Shown here: piece after piece, positions 41,760 to 51,840 of the stretch
Layout: every line of letters starts with the position of its first letter
Numbering within the stretch: the first letter of the stretch is position 1
Origin: Lachnospiraceae bacterium
Lineage (GTDB): Bacteria > Bacillota > Clostridia > Lachnospirales > Lachnospiraceae
Assembly: GCA_910575255.1 (NCBI GenBank)
Contig: CAJTEM010000034.1
Location: forward strand, 1-56,407
Length of the DNA: 56,407 bases
Reading direction: 5' to 3'
Program-made: the position numbers and the translations under genes
The notes under the pieces: generated by a model
Seen by the model: only the letters and a program-made list of their open reading frames with translations
Told to the model about the DNA's origin: nothing
The model's database searches: none

Positions 41760-44348
41760 ATGAATATAAATAAGTTTACACAGAAATCCATGGAAGCTGT
41801 TCAGAATTGTGAGAAGCTGGCTTATGAATATGGGAACCAGCAGATTGAGCAGGAGCATCTGTTTTACAGCCTGTTGTCTCTGGATGACAGCCTGATCCTG
41901 AAGCTGCTGACCAAAATGGGAGCTGGCAGAGAGATGATCCTGAATGAGGCGGAGCAGAAGCTGGCGAGTCTGCCGAAGGTAAGCGGCGGCCAGGTGTATA
42001 TCAGCAATGATTTGAATAAGGTGCTGATTCATGCGGAGGATGAATCGCGGGCCATGGGAGATGAGTATGTCTCGGTAGAGCATATCTTTCTTTCCCTGTT
42101 AAAGCACGCGGATCGGACGATGAAGGAGCTGTTCCGGCAGTACGGAATCAGCCGTGATACCTTTTTGCAGGCGCTTTCCACGGTGCGGGGGAACCAGAGG
42201 GTGGTCAGTGACAACCCGGAGGCGACCTATGACACGCTGGAAAAATATGGCTATGACTTAGTGGAGCGGGCCAGGGATCAAAAGCTGGATCCGGTGATCG
42301 GCAGGGACGGAGAGATCCGGAACGTGGTTCAGATTCTGTCGAGGAAGACGAAGAACAATCCTGTGCTGATCGGAGAACCCGGCGTCGGTAAGACGGCAGT
42401 GGTAGAGGGGCTTGCCCAGCGGATTGTCCGGGGAGACGTACCGGAGGGTTTAAAGGATCGTAAGCTGTTTGCACTGGATATGGGTGCGCTGGTGGCAGGC
42501 GCCAAATACCGGGGAGAGTTTGAGGAACGTCTGAAGGCAGTGCTGGAGGAGGTAAAGAAAAGCGAAGGGCAGATTATTCTTTTTATCGATGAACTGCATA
42601 CGATTGTCGGAGCGGGGAAGACGGAAGGTTCCATGGATGCAGGGAATCTGCTGAAGCCGATGCTGGCCAGGGGGGAGCTGCATTGCATCGGAGCAACGAC
42701 GCTGGATGAATACCGCAAATATATCGAGAAGGATGCAGCGCTGGAGAGGCGGTTCCAGCCAGTGCTGGTAGACCAGCCGACCGTGGAGGATACGATATCC
42801 ATTCTGCGGGGAATTAAGGATCGGTATGAGGTGTTTCATGGAGTGAAGATCACGGATTCGGCACTGGTGGCGGCGGCAACCTTGTCTGATCGTTACATTA
42901 CGGATCGTTTTTTGCCGGATAAGGCGATCGATCTGGTAGACGAGGCATGTGCGCTGATCAAGACAGAGCTGGATTCCATGCCGTCAGAGCTGGATGAGCT
43001 GTCGAGGCGGATCATGCAGCTGGAGATTGAAGAGACGGCGCTCAAGAAGGAGACGGATCATCTGAGCAAGGAGCGGCTGGAGGATCTGCAGAGGAATCTG
43101 GCAGAGCTGCATGACGAGTTTGCAAGCCGGAAGGCCCAGTGGGAGAATGAAAAGGCTTCGGTTGATAAGCTGTCCGCCCTGCGGGAGGAGATCGAGCAGG
43201 TGGGGCGGGATATCGCACAGGCACAGCAGCAATATGATCTGAACCGGGCGGCGGAGCTGCAATACGGTAAGCTGCCTCAGCTGCAAAAGGATCTGGCGGC
43301 GGCAGAGGAGCAGGTGAAGCATCAGGATCTCAGTCTGGTAAGAGAGAGCGTCAGCGAGGAGGAGATTGCCCGGATTATTTCCCGCTGGACAGGGATTCCG
43401 GTCAGTAAGCTCAATGAGAGTGAGCGCAGCAAGATCCTTCACCTGGATGGGGTATTGCATCAGCGCGTAGTCGGACAGGATGAAGGTGTGGAGAAGGTGA
43501 CGGAAGCGATTCTCCGGTCCAAGGCCGGGATCAAGGATCCCAGTAAACCGATTGGATCCTTCCTGTTTCTGGGTCCCACGGGTGTGGGGAAGACGGAGCT
43601 GGCAAAGGCTCTGGCAGAAGCATTGTTTGATGATGAGAACAACATGGTCCGAATCGATATGAGTGAATATATGGAGAAGCATTCCGTAGCGAGACTGATC
43701 GGCGCGCCGCCAGGATATGTCGGTTATGATGAAGGCGGCCAGCTCACAGAGGCCGTGCGGAGGAAGCCCTACTCCGTGGTATTGTTCGATGAGGTGGAGA
43801 AAGCACATCCGGATGTGTTTAATGTTCTTTTACAGGTGCTTGACGATGGGCGGATTACGGATTCCGCCGGCAAGACGGTGGATTTCAAGAACACCATTCT
43901 TATCATGACCTCCAATATCGGTTCCCAGTATCTGCTGGATGGAATTGACGGGACAGGTGCCATAAAAGAGGATGCAGAGCAGATGGTTCTGGGGGAGTTA
44001 AGGAACCATTTCCGGCCGGAATTTTTAAACCGGCTGGATGAGACGATTCTCTTTAAGCCCCTGACCAGGGATAATATCAGCCATATTGTGGATCTGATGG
44101 TGGCGGATGTGAATAAGCGGCTGGAAGACAAGGAGCTGAGAATAGAACTGACGGAAGCAGCAAAGGAATATATTACCGAACACGGCTATGACCCGGCCTA
44201 TGGCGCACGGCCGCTGCGGAGATACCTGCAGAAGCATGTGGAGACTTTGGCAGCGCGGATTATTCTGCAGGGGGATATTCACCAGGGACAGTCGATTGTG
44301 GTCGATGTGGCAGAGGATGGAGAGCGTCTGATCGGGTTTGCTGAGTAA
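41760..44348 (+). CDS. clpB: Disaggregase ClpB
   Basis: A hexameric AAA+ chaperone that rescues aggregated proteins with the DnaK system. The 862 residues hold a Clp N-domain (about 1-150), a first AAA domain with Walker A GEPGVGKT (205-212), a coiled-coil middle domain (about 405-525, rich in Glu, Lys and Leu) and a second AAA domain with GPTGVGKT (605-612). The middle domain, typical of ClpB, and absence of a ClpP-binding IGF loop exclude ClpA/C. GGAGGGAGG precedes ATG 41760. It is controlled by CIRCE. Confidence 0.97.
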   Translation: MNINKFTQKSMEAVQNCEKLAYEYGNQQIEQEHLFYSLLSLDDSLILKLLTKMGAGREMILNEAEQKLASLPKVSGGQVYISNDLNKVLIHAEDESRAMGDEYVSVEHIFLSLLKHADRTMKELFRQYGISRDTFLQALSTVRGNQRVVSDNPEATYDTLEKYGYDLVERARDQKLDPVIGRDGEIRNVVQILSRKTKNNPVLIGEPGVGKTAVVEGLAQRIVRGDVPEGLKDRKLFALDMGALVAGAKYRGEFEERLKAVLEEVKKSEGQIILFIDELHTIVGAGKTEGSMDAGNLLKPMLARGELHCIGATTLDEYRKYIEKDAALERRFQPVLVDQPTVEDTISILRGIKDRYEVFHGVKITDSALVAAATLSDRYITDRFLPDKAIDLVDEACALIKTELDSMPSELDELSRRIMQLEIEETALKKETDHLSKERLEDLQRNLAELHDEFASRKAQWENEKASVDKLSALREEIEQVGRDIAQAQQQYDLNRAAELQYGKLPQLQKDLAAAEEQVKHQDLSLVRESVSEEEIARIISRWTGIPVSKLNESERSKILHLDGVLHQRVVGQDEGVEKVTEAILRSKAGIKDPSKPIGSFLFLGPTGVGKTELAKALAEALFDDENNMVRIDMSEYMEKHSVARLIGAPPGYVGYDEGGQLTEAVRRKPYSVVLFDEVEKAHPDVFNVLLQVLDDGRITDSAGKTVDFKNTILIMTSNIGSQYLLDGIDGTGAIKEDAEQMVLGELRNHFRPEFLNRLDETILFKPLTRDNISHIVDLMVADVNKRLEDKELRIELTEAAKEYITEHGYDPAYGARPLRRYLQKHVETLAARIILQGDIHQGQSIVVDVAEDGERLIGFAE

Positions 44349-44380
44349 GCTGAGCAGATAGATCCCGCTCCAGAACCTTG

Positions 44381-44409
44381 TTGACGCTGTTGTGAATCTG
44401 TATTAAAAT
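44381..44409 (+). promoter_or_regulatory. Promoter of the malic enzyme gene
   Basis: TTGACG (44381-44386), 17 bases, TAAAAT (44404-44409). It begins 33 nt after the clpB stop, so the next gene is likely transcribed on its own. Confidence 0.75.
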
Positions 44410-44485
44410 AGGAAAAAGAATGGAATAGCCAAAACCCGCTATGAGAACTAAGACAGATGACAAAACAGGTCAGGAGGAATCTATC

Positions 44486-45673
44486 ATGGACAAAAAGCAG
44501 CTTGCGATCGAGAAGCATAAAGAATGGAGGGGCAAAATCGAGATCATTTCCCGGGCGCCGGTAACGAATCGGGAGGAGCTTTCCATCGCCTATACGCCGG
44601 GAGTGGCGGATCCTTGCCTGCTGATTGCGGAGGATGAGGATAAGGCTTATGATTATACCCGCAAGGGGAATCTTGTGGCAGTTATCACAGACGGTACGGC
44701 GGTGCTGGGCCTGGGAGATATCGGGCCTTCCGCCGGGATGCCGGTGATGGAGGGAAAATGTGCATTGTTTAAGGCATTTGCGGATGTGGATGCGTTTCCC
44801 TTGTGTGTGGATACCAAGGACGTGGATACCTTTGTGCAGACAGTGTCTCTGATCTCGAAGAGCTTTGGGGGAATTAATCTGGAGGACATTGCAGCGCCCC
44901 GGTGCTTTGAGATTGAGAAGCGTCTGAAAACGGTGTGCGACATTCCCATTTTCCATGATGACCAGCATGGCACCGCGATTGTAGTAGGGGCGGCTCTCTT
45001 GAATGCAGTTAAGGTGACGGGCAAGGAGATGGGGAAGCTGAAGGTGGTGATCAATGGTGCAGGTGCGGCGGGAATCGCCATCGGAAAGCATCTGATTGCC
45101 ATGGGCTTTGGCAACATTATTATGTGCGATATTCATGGGGTGATCTGTGAAGGAGATGAGGGACTGAACTCCGGGCAGGAGGAGATCTCCCATATCAGCA
45201 ATCGGGAAAAGGAGCATGGGAGCCTGGCAGATGCGCTGAAGGGAGCGGATATCTTTGTCGGGGTATCCAGGCCGAATCTGGTGACAAAGGAGATGGTTGC
45301 CTCCATGGACGGAGGGATTGTATTTGCTATGGCGAATCCGGTACCGGAGATTATGCCGGAGGAGGCAAAGGCCGGAGGGGCCGTGGTGGTAGGAACCGGA
45401 AGATCGGATTATCCGAACCAGATCAATAATGTACTGGTGTTTCCGGGACTGTTCAAGGGTGTGCTGGCGGTTCGTGCCAGAGACATCACGGATTCCATGA
45501 AGGTAGCGGCATCGCATGCGATTGCGGCAGTCATTCCGGAGGAAGAGCTGACCACGGAATATGTGATTCCCTCTTCGTTTGATAAGCGGGTAGCCCTCGC
45601 TGTGGCAAATGCTGTGGCGAAGGAAGCGGTACGTCTGGGAATCAACCGGGCGCCTTATGAGGAGATTCGGTAA
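44486..45673 (+). CDS. Malic enzyme (NAD(P)-dependent, short form)
   Basis: Oxidatively decarboxylates L-malate to pyruvate with CO2 release. The 395 residues are typical of the short bacterial form. The N-terminal domain has ISRAPVTNREELSIAYTPGVA, VITDGTAVLGLGDIGPSAG and MPVMEGKCALFKAFADVDAF with the catalytic lysine. The DDQHGTAIVVGAALLNA and Rossmann GAGAAGIAIGKHL segments follow, then FVGVSRPNLVTKEM and AMANPVPEI. Cofactor preference cannot be read. ATG 44486 has AGGAGG 8 nt upstream; an upstream ATG would add 15 residues. Confidence 0.95.
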   Translation: MDKKQLAIEKHKEWRGKIEIISRAPVTNREELSIAYTPGVADPCLLIAEDEDKAYDYTRKGNLVAVITDGTAVLGLGDIGPSAGMPVMEGKCALFKAFADVDAFPLCVDTKDVDTFVQTVSLISKSFGGINLEDIAAPRCFEIEKRLKTVCDIPIFHDDQHGTAIVVGAALLNAVKVTGKEMGKLKVVINGAGAAGIAIGKHLIAMGFGNIIMCDIHGVICEGDEGLNSGQEEISHISNREKEHGSLADALKGADIFVGVSRPNLVTKEMVASMDGGIVFAMANPVPEIMPEEAKAGGAVVVGTGRSDYPNQINNVLVFPGLFKGVLAVRARDITDSMKVAASHAIAAVIPEEELTTEYVIPSSFDKRVALAVANAVAKEAVRLGINRAPYEEIR

Positions 45674-45694
45674 TCTGCTTTATGGCAGATTTTT
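45672..45694 (+). terminator. Terminator of the malic enzyme gene (first)
   Basis: AATCTGC (45672-45678) pairs with GCAGATT (45685-45691) around a 6-nt loop, followed by TTT. The stem starts within the stop codon. A stronger hairpin follows at 45715. Confidence 0.6.
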
Positions 45695-45714
45695 AGAAAT
45701 GGTTTATCAAAGAG

Positions 45715-45750
45715 AAAGCCCCTGGGGACAATAGCGCCAGGGGCTTTTTT
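45715..45750. terminator. Bidirectional terminator
   Basis: AAGCCCCTGG (45716-45725) pairs with CCAGGGGCTT (45737-45746), with a T tract after and A-rich sequence before. It ends the malic enzyme gene and faces the stop of cotJC. Confidence 0.85.
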
Positions 45751-46362
45751 CTATGCTTTTACAAATTGTTTATCAAATTCCGGATTGAAATAATAAAAGT
45801 TCTTTTCCTCAAGCTTCAGTTTGGTCTTCTCCAGTGCCTCTCCGAATCTCTGGAAATGAACCACCTCCCGTTCCCGCAGAAACTTCAGCGGTGTCAGTAC
45901 ATCCGGATCGTCAATGACCCGAATGAGGTTTTCGTAGGTGGTCCGGGCTTTCTGCTCTGCGGCCAGATCCTCAAAAAGATCGGTGAGGGCATCTCCCTTG
46001 GACTGGAATTCGCAGGCATTGAACGGAACACCGGCTGCAGCCGTTGGCCATACGGCAGAAGTGTGGTCAATATAGTAGGCATCAAAACCAGCTGTTTTGG
46101 CATCCTCTGGTTTCATGTTCTTGGTCAGCTGGAAGATGATGGCACAGATGATTTCCAGATGTCCGAGCTCTTCCGTGCCAATATCCGTAAGAAGTCCGGC
46201 AACTTCCTTGCATGGCATGGTATAGCGCTGGGAAAGATAACGCATGGAAGCAGCCAATTCTCCGTCGGGACCGCCGAACTGGCTGATGATCAGGGAAGCG
46301 GTCTTGGGACAGGTTTTTTTGATATTGATCGGGAATTGCAGCCGTTTCTCGTAGGTCCACAT
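45751..46362 (-). CDS. cotJC: Spore coat protein CotJC (manganese catalase family)
   Basis: A 203-residue di-metal ferritin-like protein of the manganese catalase family, found in the inner spore coat. The metal-binding pattern is visible as Glu in GGPDGELAASMRYL, then GTEELGHLEII, EQKARTTYENLI and REVVHFQRFGEAL. AAGGAGG lies 7 nt before ATG 46362, so the upstream in-frame extension is rejected. It follows cotJB by 1 nt. Presence of this operon marks the host as a likely endospore former. Confidence 0.94.
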   Translation of the reverse strand: MWTYEKRLQFPINIKKTCPKTASLIISQFGGPDGELAASMRYLSQRYTMPCKEVAGLLTDIGTEELGHLEIICAIIFQLTKNMKPEDAKTAGFDAYYIDHTSAVWPTAAAGVPFNACEFQSKGDALTDLFEDLAAEQKARTTYENLIRVIDDPDVLTPLKFLREREVVHFQRFGEALEKTKLKLEEKNFYYFNPEFDKQFVKA

Positions 46363-46363
46363 A

Positions 46364-46663
46364 TTACGCACCTCCTTGATTGTCCCAGGGTAAGGGTCCG
46401 TCAGACCAGGTGAAATGCTTTTGCCCCGGGTATTTGCAGTAGGAACCGGTTTCATTGTTGGTATCCGGGCAGACCAGATACAGATTCAGCGGCTCGAATT
46501 CGCGGGCATAGTCCTGCATCAGCTGATAACGCTGATTTTTGGCCTGGGTAAAGGCGTCCAGGGCTTCCATATCCAGCGGATGGGTATCCAGATACAGTGT
46601 CAGGTCGTCTACCTGGAAGCCCACCTGCTGGATTTTTTCAAGAAGCTGCGTGCGGTCAGACAT
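46364..46663 (-). CDS. cotJB: Spore coat protein CotJB
   Basis: A 99-residue spore-coat component. The CotJB pattern is seen: LLEKIQQVGFQVDDLTLYLDTHP near residue 5 (in two parts), then YGPL-like tail FTWSDGPLPWDNQGGA. CGGAGGTGAT lies 5 nt before ATG 46663. Its start overlaps the cotJA stop by 8 nt. It is probably expressed in the mother cell with its neighbours. Confidence 0.92.
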   Translation of the reverse strand: MSDRTQLLEKIQQVGFQVDDLTLYLDTHPLDMEALDAFTQAKNQRYQLMQDYAREFEPLNLYLVCPDTNNETGSYCKYPGQKHFTWSDGPLPWDNQGGA

Positions 46664-46874
46664 GGTAATCACCTCCGGTTTTAAAAAATGGTTTGTCAAG
46701 GCAAGGGAAGATGGTGCCCTGTCTCAAGGAGACCGAAGGCTGGTAGGGCGTTTCCCACATCTGCATGGGAACCGTGGCCATGGCGATGACAAGGCCGGCT
46801 TCGGGAGAGGGAGCCGGGAACTTTTCCTTGCAGCCACAGGATGTGGGGGCGGATTCATATAAACAGGAACTCAT
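46656..46874 (-). CDS. cotJA: Spore coat protein CotJA
   Basis: A 72-residue spore-coat component, needed in Bacillus for assembly of CotJC. It shows AMATVPMQMWETPYQPSVSL and the ending RQGTIFPCLDKPFF, matching the CotJA core (AxAYVPxQxWxxxYxxxxALxxGTIFPxLxxPF). The N-terminus has four cysteines within 21 residues (SSCLYESAPTSCGC and following). GAAAGGAG lies 9 nt before ATG 46874. A longer frame upstream has no ribosome site. Confidence 0.9.
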   Translation of the reverse strand: MSSCLYESAPTSCGCKEKFPAPSPEAGLVIAMATVPMQMWETPYQPSVSLRQGTIFPCLDKPFFKTGGDYHV

Positions 46875-46981
46875 TATGCAACACTCCTTTCTGTTGTGTC
46901 TGGGTTTTTTACTTAGTGCTGTCCGACAGCACAGGATTATTGTGTACAGGAAAAGAAAAATTACAATGTGAGATTGGTGGT

Positions 46982-47007
46982 AACAGTTCAAGGGTATCTG
47001 AACTGTT
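46982..47007. other. Hairpin between cotJA and the kinase gene
   Basis: AACAGTTCA (46982-46990) pairs with TGAACTGTT (46999-47007) around an 8-nt loop. The 13-mer TATCTGAACTGTT is the exact complement of 10935-10947, and a one-base variant lies at 53367-53379. The role is unclear; it could be an operator or a small repeat. Confidence 0.5.
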
Positions 47008-47110
47008 GCGATTGGTGTTAAAAAAGGGAAAGATGTGTCGGAATCCCAATTGCCCGTCAGCAGCAAATCGTGTATAATATTTTCAAAAAGCTGTCATGCA
47101 GGGAGGGATT

Positions 47111-48517
47111 ATGAGACATTCTCTTTATTATAAATTTTTGCTGGGATATCTGGTATTCGGTCTGCTGGGATTTGTGACCATTGCGACCGGAGCCTCAGAG
47201 ATGATGTATCAGCATTTTCTGACAGAAAAGACAGAGGCGATGTATGATGAGGCGAATCTGATTGCATCGTCCTACAGCAGTGTTTACCAGGGCAAACGGC
47301 AGGAGCTGAATGCGGCCTATCCGCAACTGCAGGCAGTGGCCCTGTTCTTAAATACAGAGATCTGGGTGGTAAACCGGCAGGGAATTATTGTGGTGGACAG
47401 TGACCAGTCCTCGCGGTCCGGCACAGTGATTTCAGACTTTAATCCGACAGCGGCCGGGAACCGGCAGTACAGCATCGGGGACTATTACGGACTGTTCCCT
47501 TATGATGTGGTCAGCGTTTCGGCGCCGATTACCGGCAATTACAATACTTATGGTTATGTACTGGTGCATCTGCCGGTATACCAGATTCAGGATGAGGCGA
47601 ACAGGGCGCTGAATATCGTGTATCTTGCGGCAGCAGGGATATTTTTCCTCTCTCTGATCATTTTGCTGGTCTTTACCAAGACCGTATATTTTCCTTTGAA
47701 GAAGATTACAGCCGGGGCGAATGAATATGCGGCCGGGAATCTGAATTATCAGATTGAGCTGAAGACGCACGACGAGATGGGATATCTGGCAGCCACGCTG
47801 AATTATATGTCCGGGGAGCTGAACAAGATGGAGGAGTATCAGAGGACTTTTATCGCTAATGTTTCTCACGATTTCCGATCACCGCTGACATCCATCAAGG
47901 GATATCTGGAAGCAATCATTGACGGAACCATTCCGCCGGAGATGTATGAGAAATACCTGACTCGTATGATTACAGAGACGGAGCGGCTGAATAAGCTGAC
48001 ACAGGGGATGCTGACTTTGAATTCGCTGGACAGCAAAGGATATCTGTCTCGTACCAGCTTTGACATTAACCGGGTGATTAAAGATACGGCAGCCTCCTTT
48101 GAGGGGACCTGCGATGCCAGGAATATTGATTTTGATCTGACCTTTGCCGATAATATTCAGATGGTTTATGCGGATCTGGGAAAGATCCAGCAGGTGCTTT
48201 ATAACCTGATCGATAATGCAATCAAGTTCAGTCATCCGGATTCGACCATTTATATTCAGGTTTCTGCTCAGTATGAGAAATTATTTGTTTCCATTAAGGA
48301 TACGGGCATCGGGATTCCCCGAGACAGTATTAAGAAGATATGGGAGCGTTTTTATAAAACGGATCTTTCGCGTGGGAAGGACAAAAAGGGAACAGGCCTG
48401 GGGCTGTCCATTGTAAAAGAGATCATTCAGGCGCATGGGGAGAATATAGATGTGGTGAGTACAGAGGGGGTGGGGACGGAATTCATCTTCTCTCTGCCCA
48501 GGACAGTGAGTCAGTAG
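47111..48517 (+). CDS. Sensor histidine kinase
   Basis: A 468-residue membrane kinase. Helices at about 8-30 and 162-184 bound an extracytoplasmic PAS/Cache-like domain (30-160). A HAMP domain follows (about 186-238), then HisKA with the phosphorylated His in FIANVSHDFRSPLTSIKGY. The ATPase domain has an N box (LIDNAIKF), G1 (DTGIGIP), F box (WERFYKTD) and G2 (GTGLGLSI). ATG 47111 follows GGGAGG by 5 nt. Its tail faces the response regulator 21 nt away. The two are the likely partners although transcribed in opposite directions. Confidence 0.93.
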   Translation: MRHSLYYKFLLGYLVFGLLGFVTIATGASEMMYQHFLTEKTEAMYDEANLIASSYSSVYQGKRQELNAAYPQLQAVALFLNTEIWVVNRQGIIVVDSDQSSRSGTVISDFNPTAAGNRQYSIGDYYGLFPYDVVSVSAPITGNYNTYGYVLVHLPVYQIQDEANRALNIVYLAAAGIFFLSLIILLVFTKTVYFPLKKITAGANEYAAGNLNYQIELKTHDEMGYLAATLNYMSGELNKMEEYQRTFIANVSHDFRSPLTSIKGYLEAIIDGTIPPEMYEKYLTRMITETERLNKLTQGMLTLNSLDSKGYLSRTSFDINRVIKDTAASFEGTCDARNIDFDLTFADNIQMVYADLGKIQQVLYNLIDNAIKFSHPDSTIYIQVSAQYEKLFVSIKDTGIGIPRDSIKKIWERFYKTDLSRGKDKKGTGLGLSIVKEIIQAHGENIDVVSTEGVGTEFIFSLPRTVSQ

Positions 48518-48538
48518 GCAGAGAGAAGGAAGCCTTGT

Positions 48539-49249
48539 CTATCTTTTTACTTCGAACTTATAGCCAATGCCCCATACGGTTGTCAGGGCCCAGTTGGCAT
48601 GATCCTTGATTTTGGCACGCAGACGTTTGATATGCACGTCCACGGTCCGCGTGTCGCCAATGTATTCATAGCCCCAGATATGGTCCAAAAGCTGTTCTCG
48701 GGTGAAGACCTGATTGGGGGAGGATGCCAGGAAATATAAAAGCTCCAGCTCTTTGGGCGGCATCTCTACAGAATGGCCGCAGTAGGTTACTGAGTAATTG
48801 GTCAGGTTGACGATCAGATCCGGGTACTCTACATAATCGCCTTGTTGTTCGGAAGAAGAAGCGGCAGGTGCGGGTAAAGCGTGATAACGCCGCAGGACAG
48901 CCTTTACCCGGGCTACCAGTTCCTTGGAGTCAAAGGGTTTAATGATATAATCATCGGCGCCCAGCTCAAGCCCCAGAACCTTGTCGAAGATCTCACCTTT
49001 GGCGCTGAGCATGATGATGGGAACCTGGGAGGCAGCCCGCAGCTCTCGGCAGACCTGATAGCCGTCGATCCCCGGCAGCATCAGATCCAGCAGAACCAGA
49101 TTGGGTTTGAACTCCGGGAATACCCGAAGAGCTGCCTCGCCGTCATGAACCGTAGTAGTTTCAAAACATTCTTTGATGAGATAAAGAGAGATCAGCTCTG
49201 CGATGTTCTCGTCGTCATCTACAATTAAAATCCGCTGCTTTTCAGCCAT
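48539..49249 (-). CDS. OmpR-family response regulator
   Basis: A 236-residue DNA-binding response regulator. The receiver domain (1-118) has the acidic pair VDDDEN, the phosphoacceptor Asp in VLLDLMLPG, and Lys in DDYIIKPFD. The C-terminal winged helix (about 140-236) shows the recognition pattern GDTRTVDVHIKRLRAKI. AAGGAGG precedes ATG 49249; an upstream ATG (49285) overlapping the mutS2 stop is possible but the site favours 49249. It is downstream of mutS2 on the same strand, and its 3' end faces the histidine kinase. Confidence 0.93.
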   Translation of the reverse strand: MAEKQRILIVDDDENIAELISLYLIKECFETTTVHDGEAALRVFPEFKPNLVLLDLMLPGIDGYQVCRELRAASQVPIIMLSAKGEIFDKVLGLELGADDYIIKPFDSKELVARVKAVLRRYHALPAPAASSSEQQGDYVEYPDLIVNLTNYSVTYCGHSVEMPPKELELLYFLASSPNQVFTREQLLDHIWGYEYIGDTRTVDVHIKRLRAKIKDHANWALTTVWGIGYKFEVKR

Positions 49250-49284
49250 TGGGGTCAGTTCCTCCTTATCTGTAATGCCAGACA

Positions 49285-51675
49285 TTATTTAAAAACGACG
49301 ATAGTGACTCCGGCATCGCCCTCTCCGAACTCTGCCAGATGAAACTCCTTTACTACTTTTAATCTTTTTAAGTGCTTATGAATGCCGGCCCGCAGCGCTC
49401 CGGTGCCTTTGCCGTGGACGACCCGTACCTGCTGAAGGTGGGCGATATAGGCATCGTCGAGGTATTTGTCCAGCTGTGGGATAGCCTCGTCTACAGTCAT
49501 GCCCAGCAGGTTGATCTCCGGGGAGACAGAGGCGGATTTGGACATTTTGATATTGCTGCTTCCGGATCCCTTGCGCGGGCCGCTTAAGCCGGGGCCGCTG
49601 ACGGAATTCTCCTGAATCAGTTCCAGATCGGTCAGGTTGACCTGAGAACGGAGAATCCCCATCTGGACAAACAGATTGCCTTTGGCATCCGGCAGGGTAC
49701 TGATGGTGCCTTTCAGATTCATGGAGAGAACCCGGACACTGTCACCCACCCGCAGAGTCTTCGGGTTGATGGCCTTGTGCGGGCGTGCTTCCTGCTTCAG
49801 GGTGAGTCCGCTTTCTACCTTTTTCAGATTCTCGCGCAACCGGGAACGCTCTGTCTCCAATGCTTTGGTATCTACGCCGGACGCGGCAGCCATTTTGTTG
49901 ATATTTTTGATGGTGCGGTCTGCAGTATCCTTAGCTTCGCGCAGGATGCGCTGTGCTTCCTCATTGGCAGAGCGGATCAGCTTATCGCGGTGCTCGTCAA
50001 AGCGCTCTTCCTTTTGCTCCAGCCGTGATTTGAGACGGCTTACCTCCTCCTTATAGGTGCGGATCTCCTCCTGCTCCTTTTCGATGGTGAGGCGGCTTTC
50101 CTCGAGACGGCTGATGACATCTTCGAATGCTTCATCCTCGGATTCGATCCGGCTTTTGGCATCCTCGATGATATATTCCGGAAGTCCCAGCTTCTGAGAG
50201 ATGGCAAAGGCGTTGCTCTTGCCAGGGATTCCGATCAGAAGGCGATAGGTGGGGCGCAGGGTCTGGACATCGAATTCGCAGCAGGCATTCTCCACGCCTG
50301 CAGTGCTCAGGGCGTAGATCTTTAGCTCGCTGTAATGGGTGGTGGCCATGGTCCGGCATTTCATATTATGCAGGAAATTCAGGATTGAAATGGCAAGGGC
50401 AGCGCCCTCGGTGGGATCCGTGCCTGCGCCCAGCTCATCAAACAGGCACAGGGAGCGGCTGTCTGCCTTTCCCAGAATATCCACAATATTGGTCATATGG
50501 GCAGAGAAGGTACTCAGGCTCTGCTCAATGCTCTGTTCGTCTCCGATGTCGGCAAATACTTCATCAAACACAGCCAGCTCCGAGCCTTCAAAGGCCGGAA
50601 TATGGAGGCCCGCCTGTCCCATCAGCGTAAACAGGCCCACTGTCTTTAAGGAAACCGTCTTACCGCCGGTGTTGGGACCAGTGACGATCAGCAGGTCAAA
50701 ATGGTCTCCCAGCCATATCGTGATGGGAACGACCTTCTGGGGATCCAGAAGGGGATGACGCCCGTCTTTGATGTGAATTCGACCGTCCTGATTCAGGCGG
50801 GGCTCACTGCATTTATAATGACGGGACAGGGCAGCTTTGGCAAAGATAAAATCCAGGCGGGCGAGAATCTCCAGATTCAGCGTCAGGCTTTCGGTGTAAG
50901 GGGCAAGCTGATTGCTCAGATCCGCGAGCACAGCTTCGATTTCTTTATGCTCCTGAATCTCCAAGGTACGCAGCTCATTGTTGAGCTGGATAATGGCCAT
51001 GGGTTCGACAAAAAGTGTGGAGCCGGTGGCAGACTGATCGTGCACCATACCAGCCACCTGGTTTTTGTATTCTGCCCGTACCGGCAGGCAGTAACGGCCG
51101 TCACGCATGGTGATAACAGCATCCTGCAGATAGCTGCGGCTGGAATTTAAAATACTGTTTAGCTGATTGTGGATCCGTTCGTTGATTCCTTTGATCGAGC
51201 GGCGTACCCGATGAAGTCCCGGACTGGCATCGTCGCTGATCTCTTCTTCGGACAGGATACAGCGTTTGATCTCATTGTTGACCGGAGTCAGGGGTTCGAG
51301 ACTCCGGAACATCTCGTCTAAAGAGTCATCCTCGTTTTCTTCCGATTCCTCGTGGCGGCCGTAGGTTTTGGCCCGGGCAGCCACGGTTAAAACGGAGCTG
51401 ACGGACAGAAGCTCGGGAATGCTTAAGGAACTGCCGATCTCCAGACGCTTTAAGGAATCCCTGATGTCACGGACGCCGGACAGGGATAAGCTTCCTTTCA
51501 TGCGGATCCGGGAGACGGCATCGCTGGTCTCTGTCTGGGCCTGCAAGATCTCTCCGTAATCGGAGGAAGGCTGCAGATGGCGGCAAAGAAGCTTGCCAGG
51601 GGCAGAGGCGGCGTATTCGGTCAGCTGGGTGATGATTTTATCGTATTCCAGGGTTTTTAGTGATTTTGGGTTCAT
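49285..51675 (-). CDS. mutS2: Endonuclease MutS2
   Basis: A dimeric MutS-family protein that suppresses recombination or resolves collided ribosomes, with no role in normal mismatch repair. At 796 residues the length is normal. The N-terminal half is core and lever helices. The ATPase has Walker A GPNTGGKTVSLK and Walker B LFDELGAGTDPTEG. A long coiled coil (about 525-620, Glu/Arg-rich) and the C-terminal Smr nuclease domain with VHGKGTGALRAGIHKHL follow. ATG 51675 has a GAGGA site and fits the family N-terminus; the 20-residue extension does not. It is first of a unit with the response regulator. Confidence 0.96.
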   Translation of the reverse strand: MNPKSLKTLEYDKIITQLTEYAASAPGKLLCRHLQPSSDYGEILQAQTETSDAVSRIRMKGSLSLSGVRDIRDSLKRLEIGSSLSIPELLSVSSVLTVAARAKTYGRHEESEENEDDSLDEMFRSLEPLTPVNNEIKRCILSEEEISDDASPGLHRVRRSIKGINERIHNQLNSILNSSRSYLQDAVITMRDGRYCLPVRAEYKNQVAGMVHDQSATGSTLFVEPMAIIQLNNELRTLEIQEHKEIEAVLADLSNQLAPYTESLTLNLEILARLDFIFAKAALSRHYKCSEPRLNQDGRIHIKDGRHPLLDPQKVVPITIWLGDHFDLLIVTGPNTGGKTVSLKTVGLFTLMGQAGLHIPAFEGSELAVFDEVFADIGDEQSIEQSLSTFSAHMTNIVDILGKADSRSLCLFDELGAGTDPTEGAALAISILNFLHNMKCRTMATTHYSELKIYALSTAGVENACCEFDVQTLRPTYRLLIGIPGKSNAFAISQKLGLPEYIIEDAKSRIESEDEAFEDVISRLEESRLTIEKEQEEIRTYKEEVSRLKSRLEQKEERFDEHRDKLIRSANEEAQRILREAKDTADRTIKNINKMAAASGVDTKALETERSRLRENLKKVESGLTLKQEARPHKAINPKTLRVGDSVRVLSMNLKGTISTLPDAKGNLFVQMGILRSQVNLTDLELIQENSVSGPGLSGPRKGSGSSNIKMSKSASVSPEINLLGMTVDEAIPQLDKYLDDAYIAHLQQVRVVHGKGTGALRAGIHKHLKRLKVVKEFHLAEFGEGDAGVTIVVFK

Positions 51676-51750
51676 ATAGAGTTCCTCATTGATTGGGGTG
51701 GGGGCGCACTGGAGCGAGCCTGGCGGCTCGCTCACGGGCCTGTGGCCCTA

Positions 51751-51817
51751 TGGAAAAAGTCAGAGGAGAAGCCGCTTTTGTGCGAGCACAACGCGGATTC
51801 TCCTCTGACTTTTTCCG
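51751..51817 (-). other. Long hairpin in the mutS2 leader
   Basis: GGAAAAAGTCAGAGGAGA (51752-51769) pairs perfectly with 51799-51816; four more pairs continue after one mismatch. It is followed on the minus strand by a second hairpin (AGCGAGCC with GGCTCGCT near 51713-51732). Both lie between the mutS2 -10 box and start codon, so they are in the mRNA leader. Attenuation or a bidirectional terminator are both possible. Confidence 0.7.
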
Positions 51818-51840
51818 CAGTGCTTTTCGCTTTCGTGGAC

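Noticed and set aside
48491-48524. 8-bp inverted repeat at the end of the histidine kinase gene, considered as a terminator
   Set aside because: TCTCTGCC and GGCAGAGA can pair, but no T-run follows on either strand, so support is too weak.
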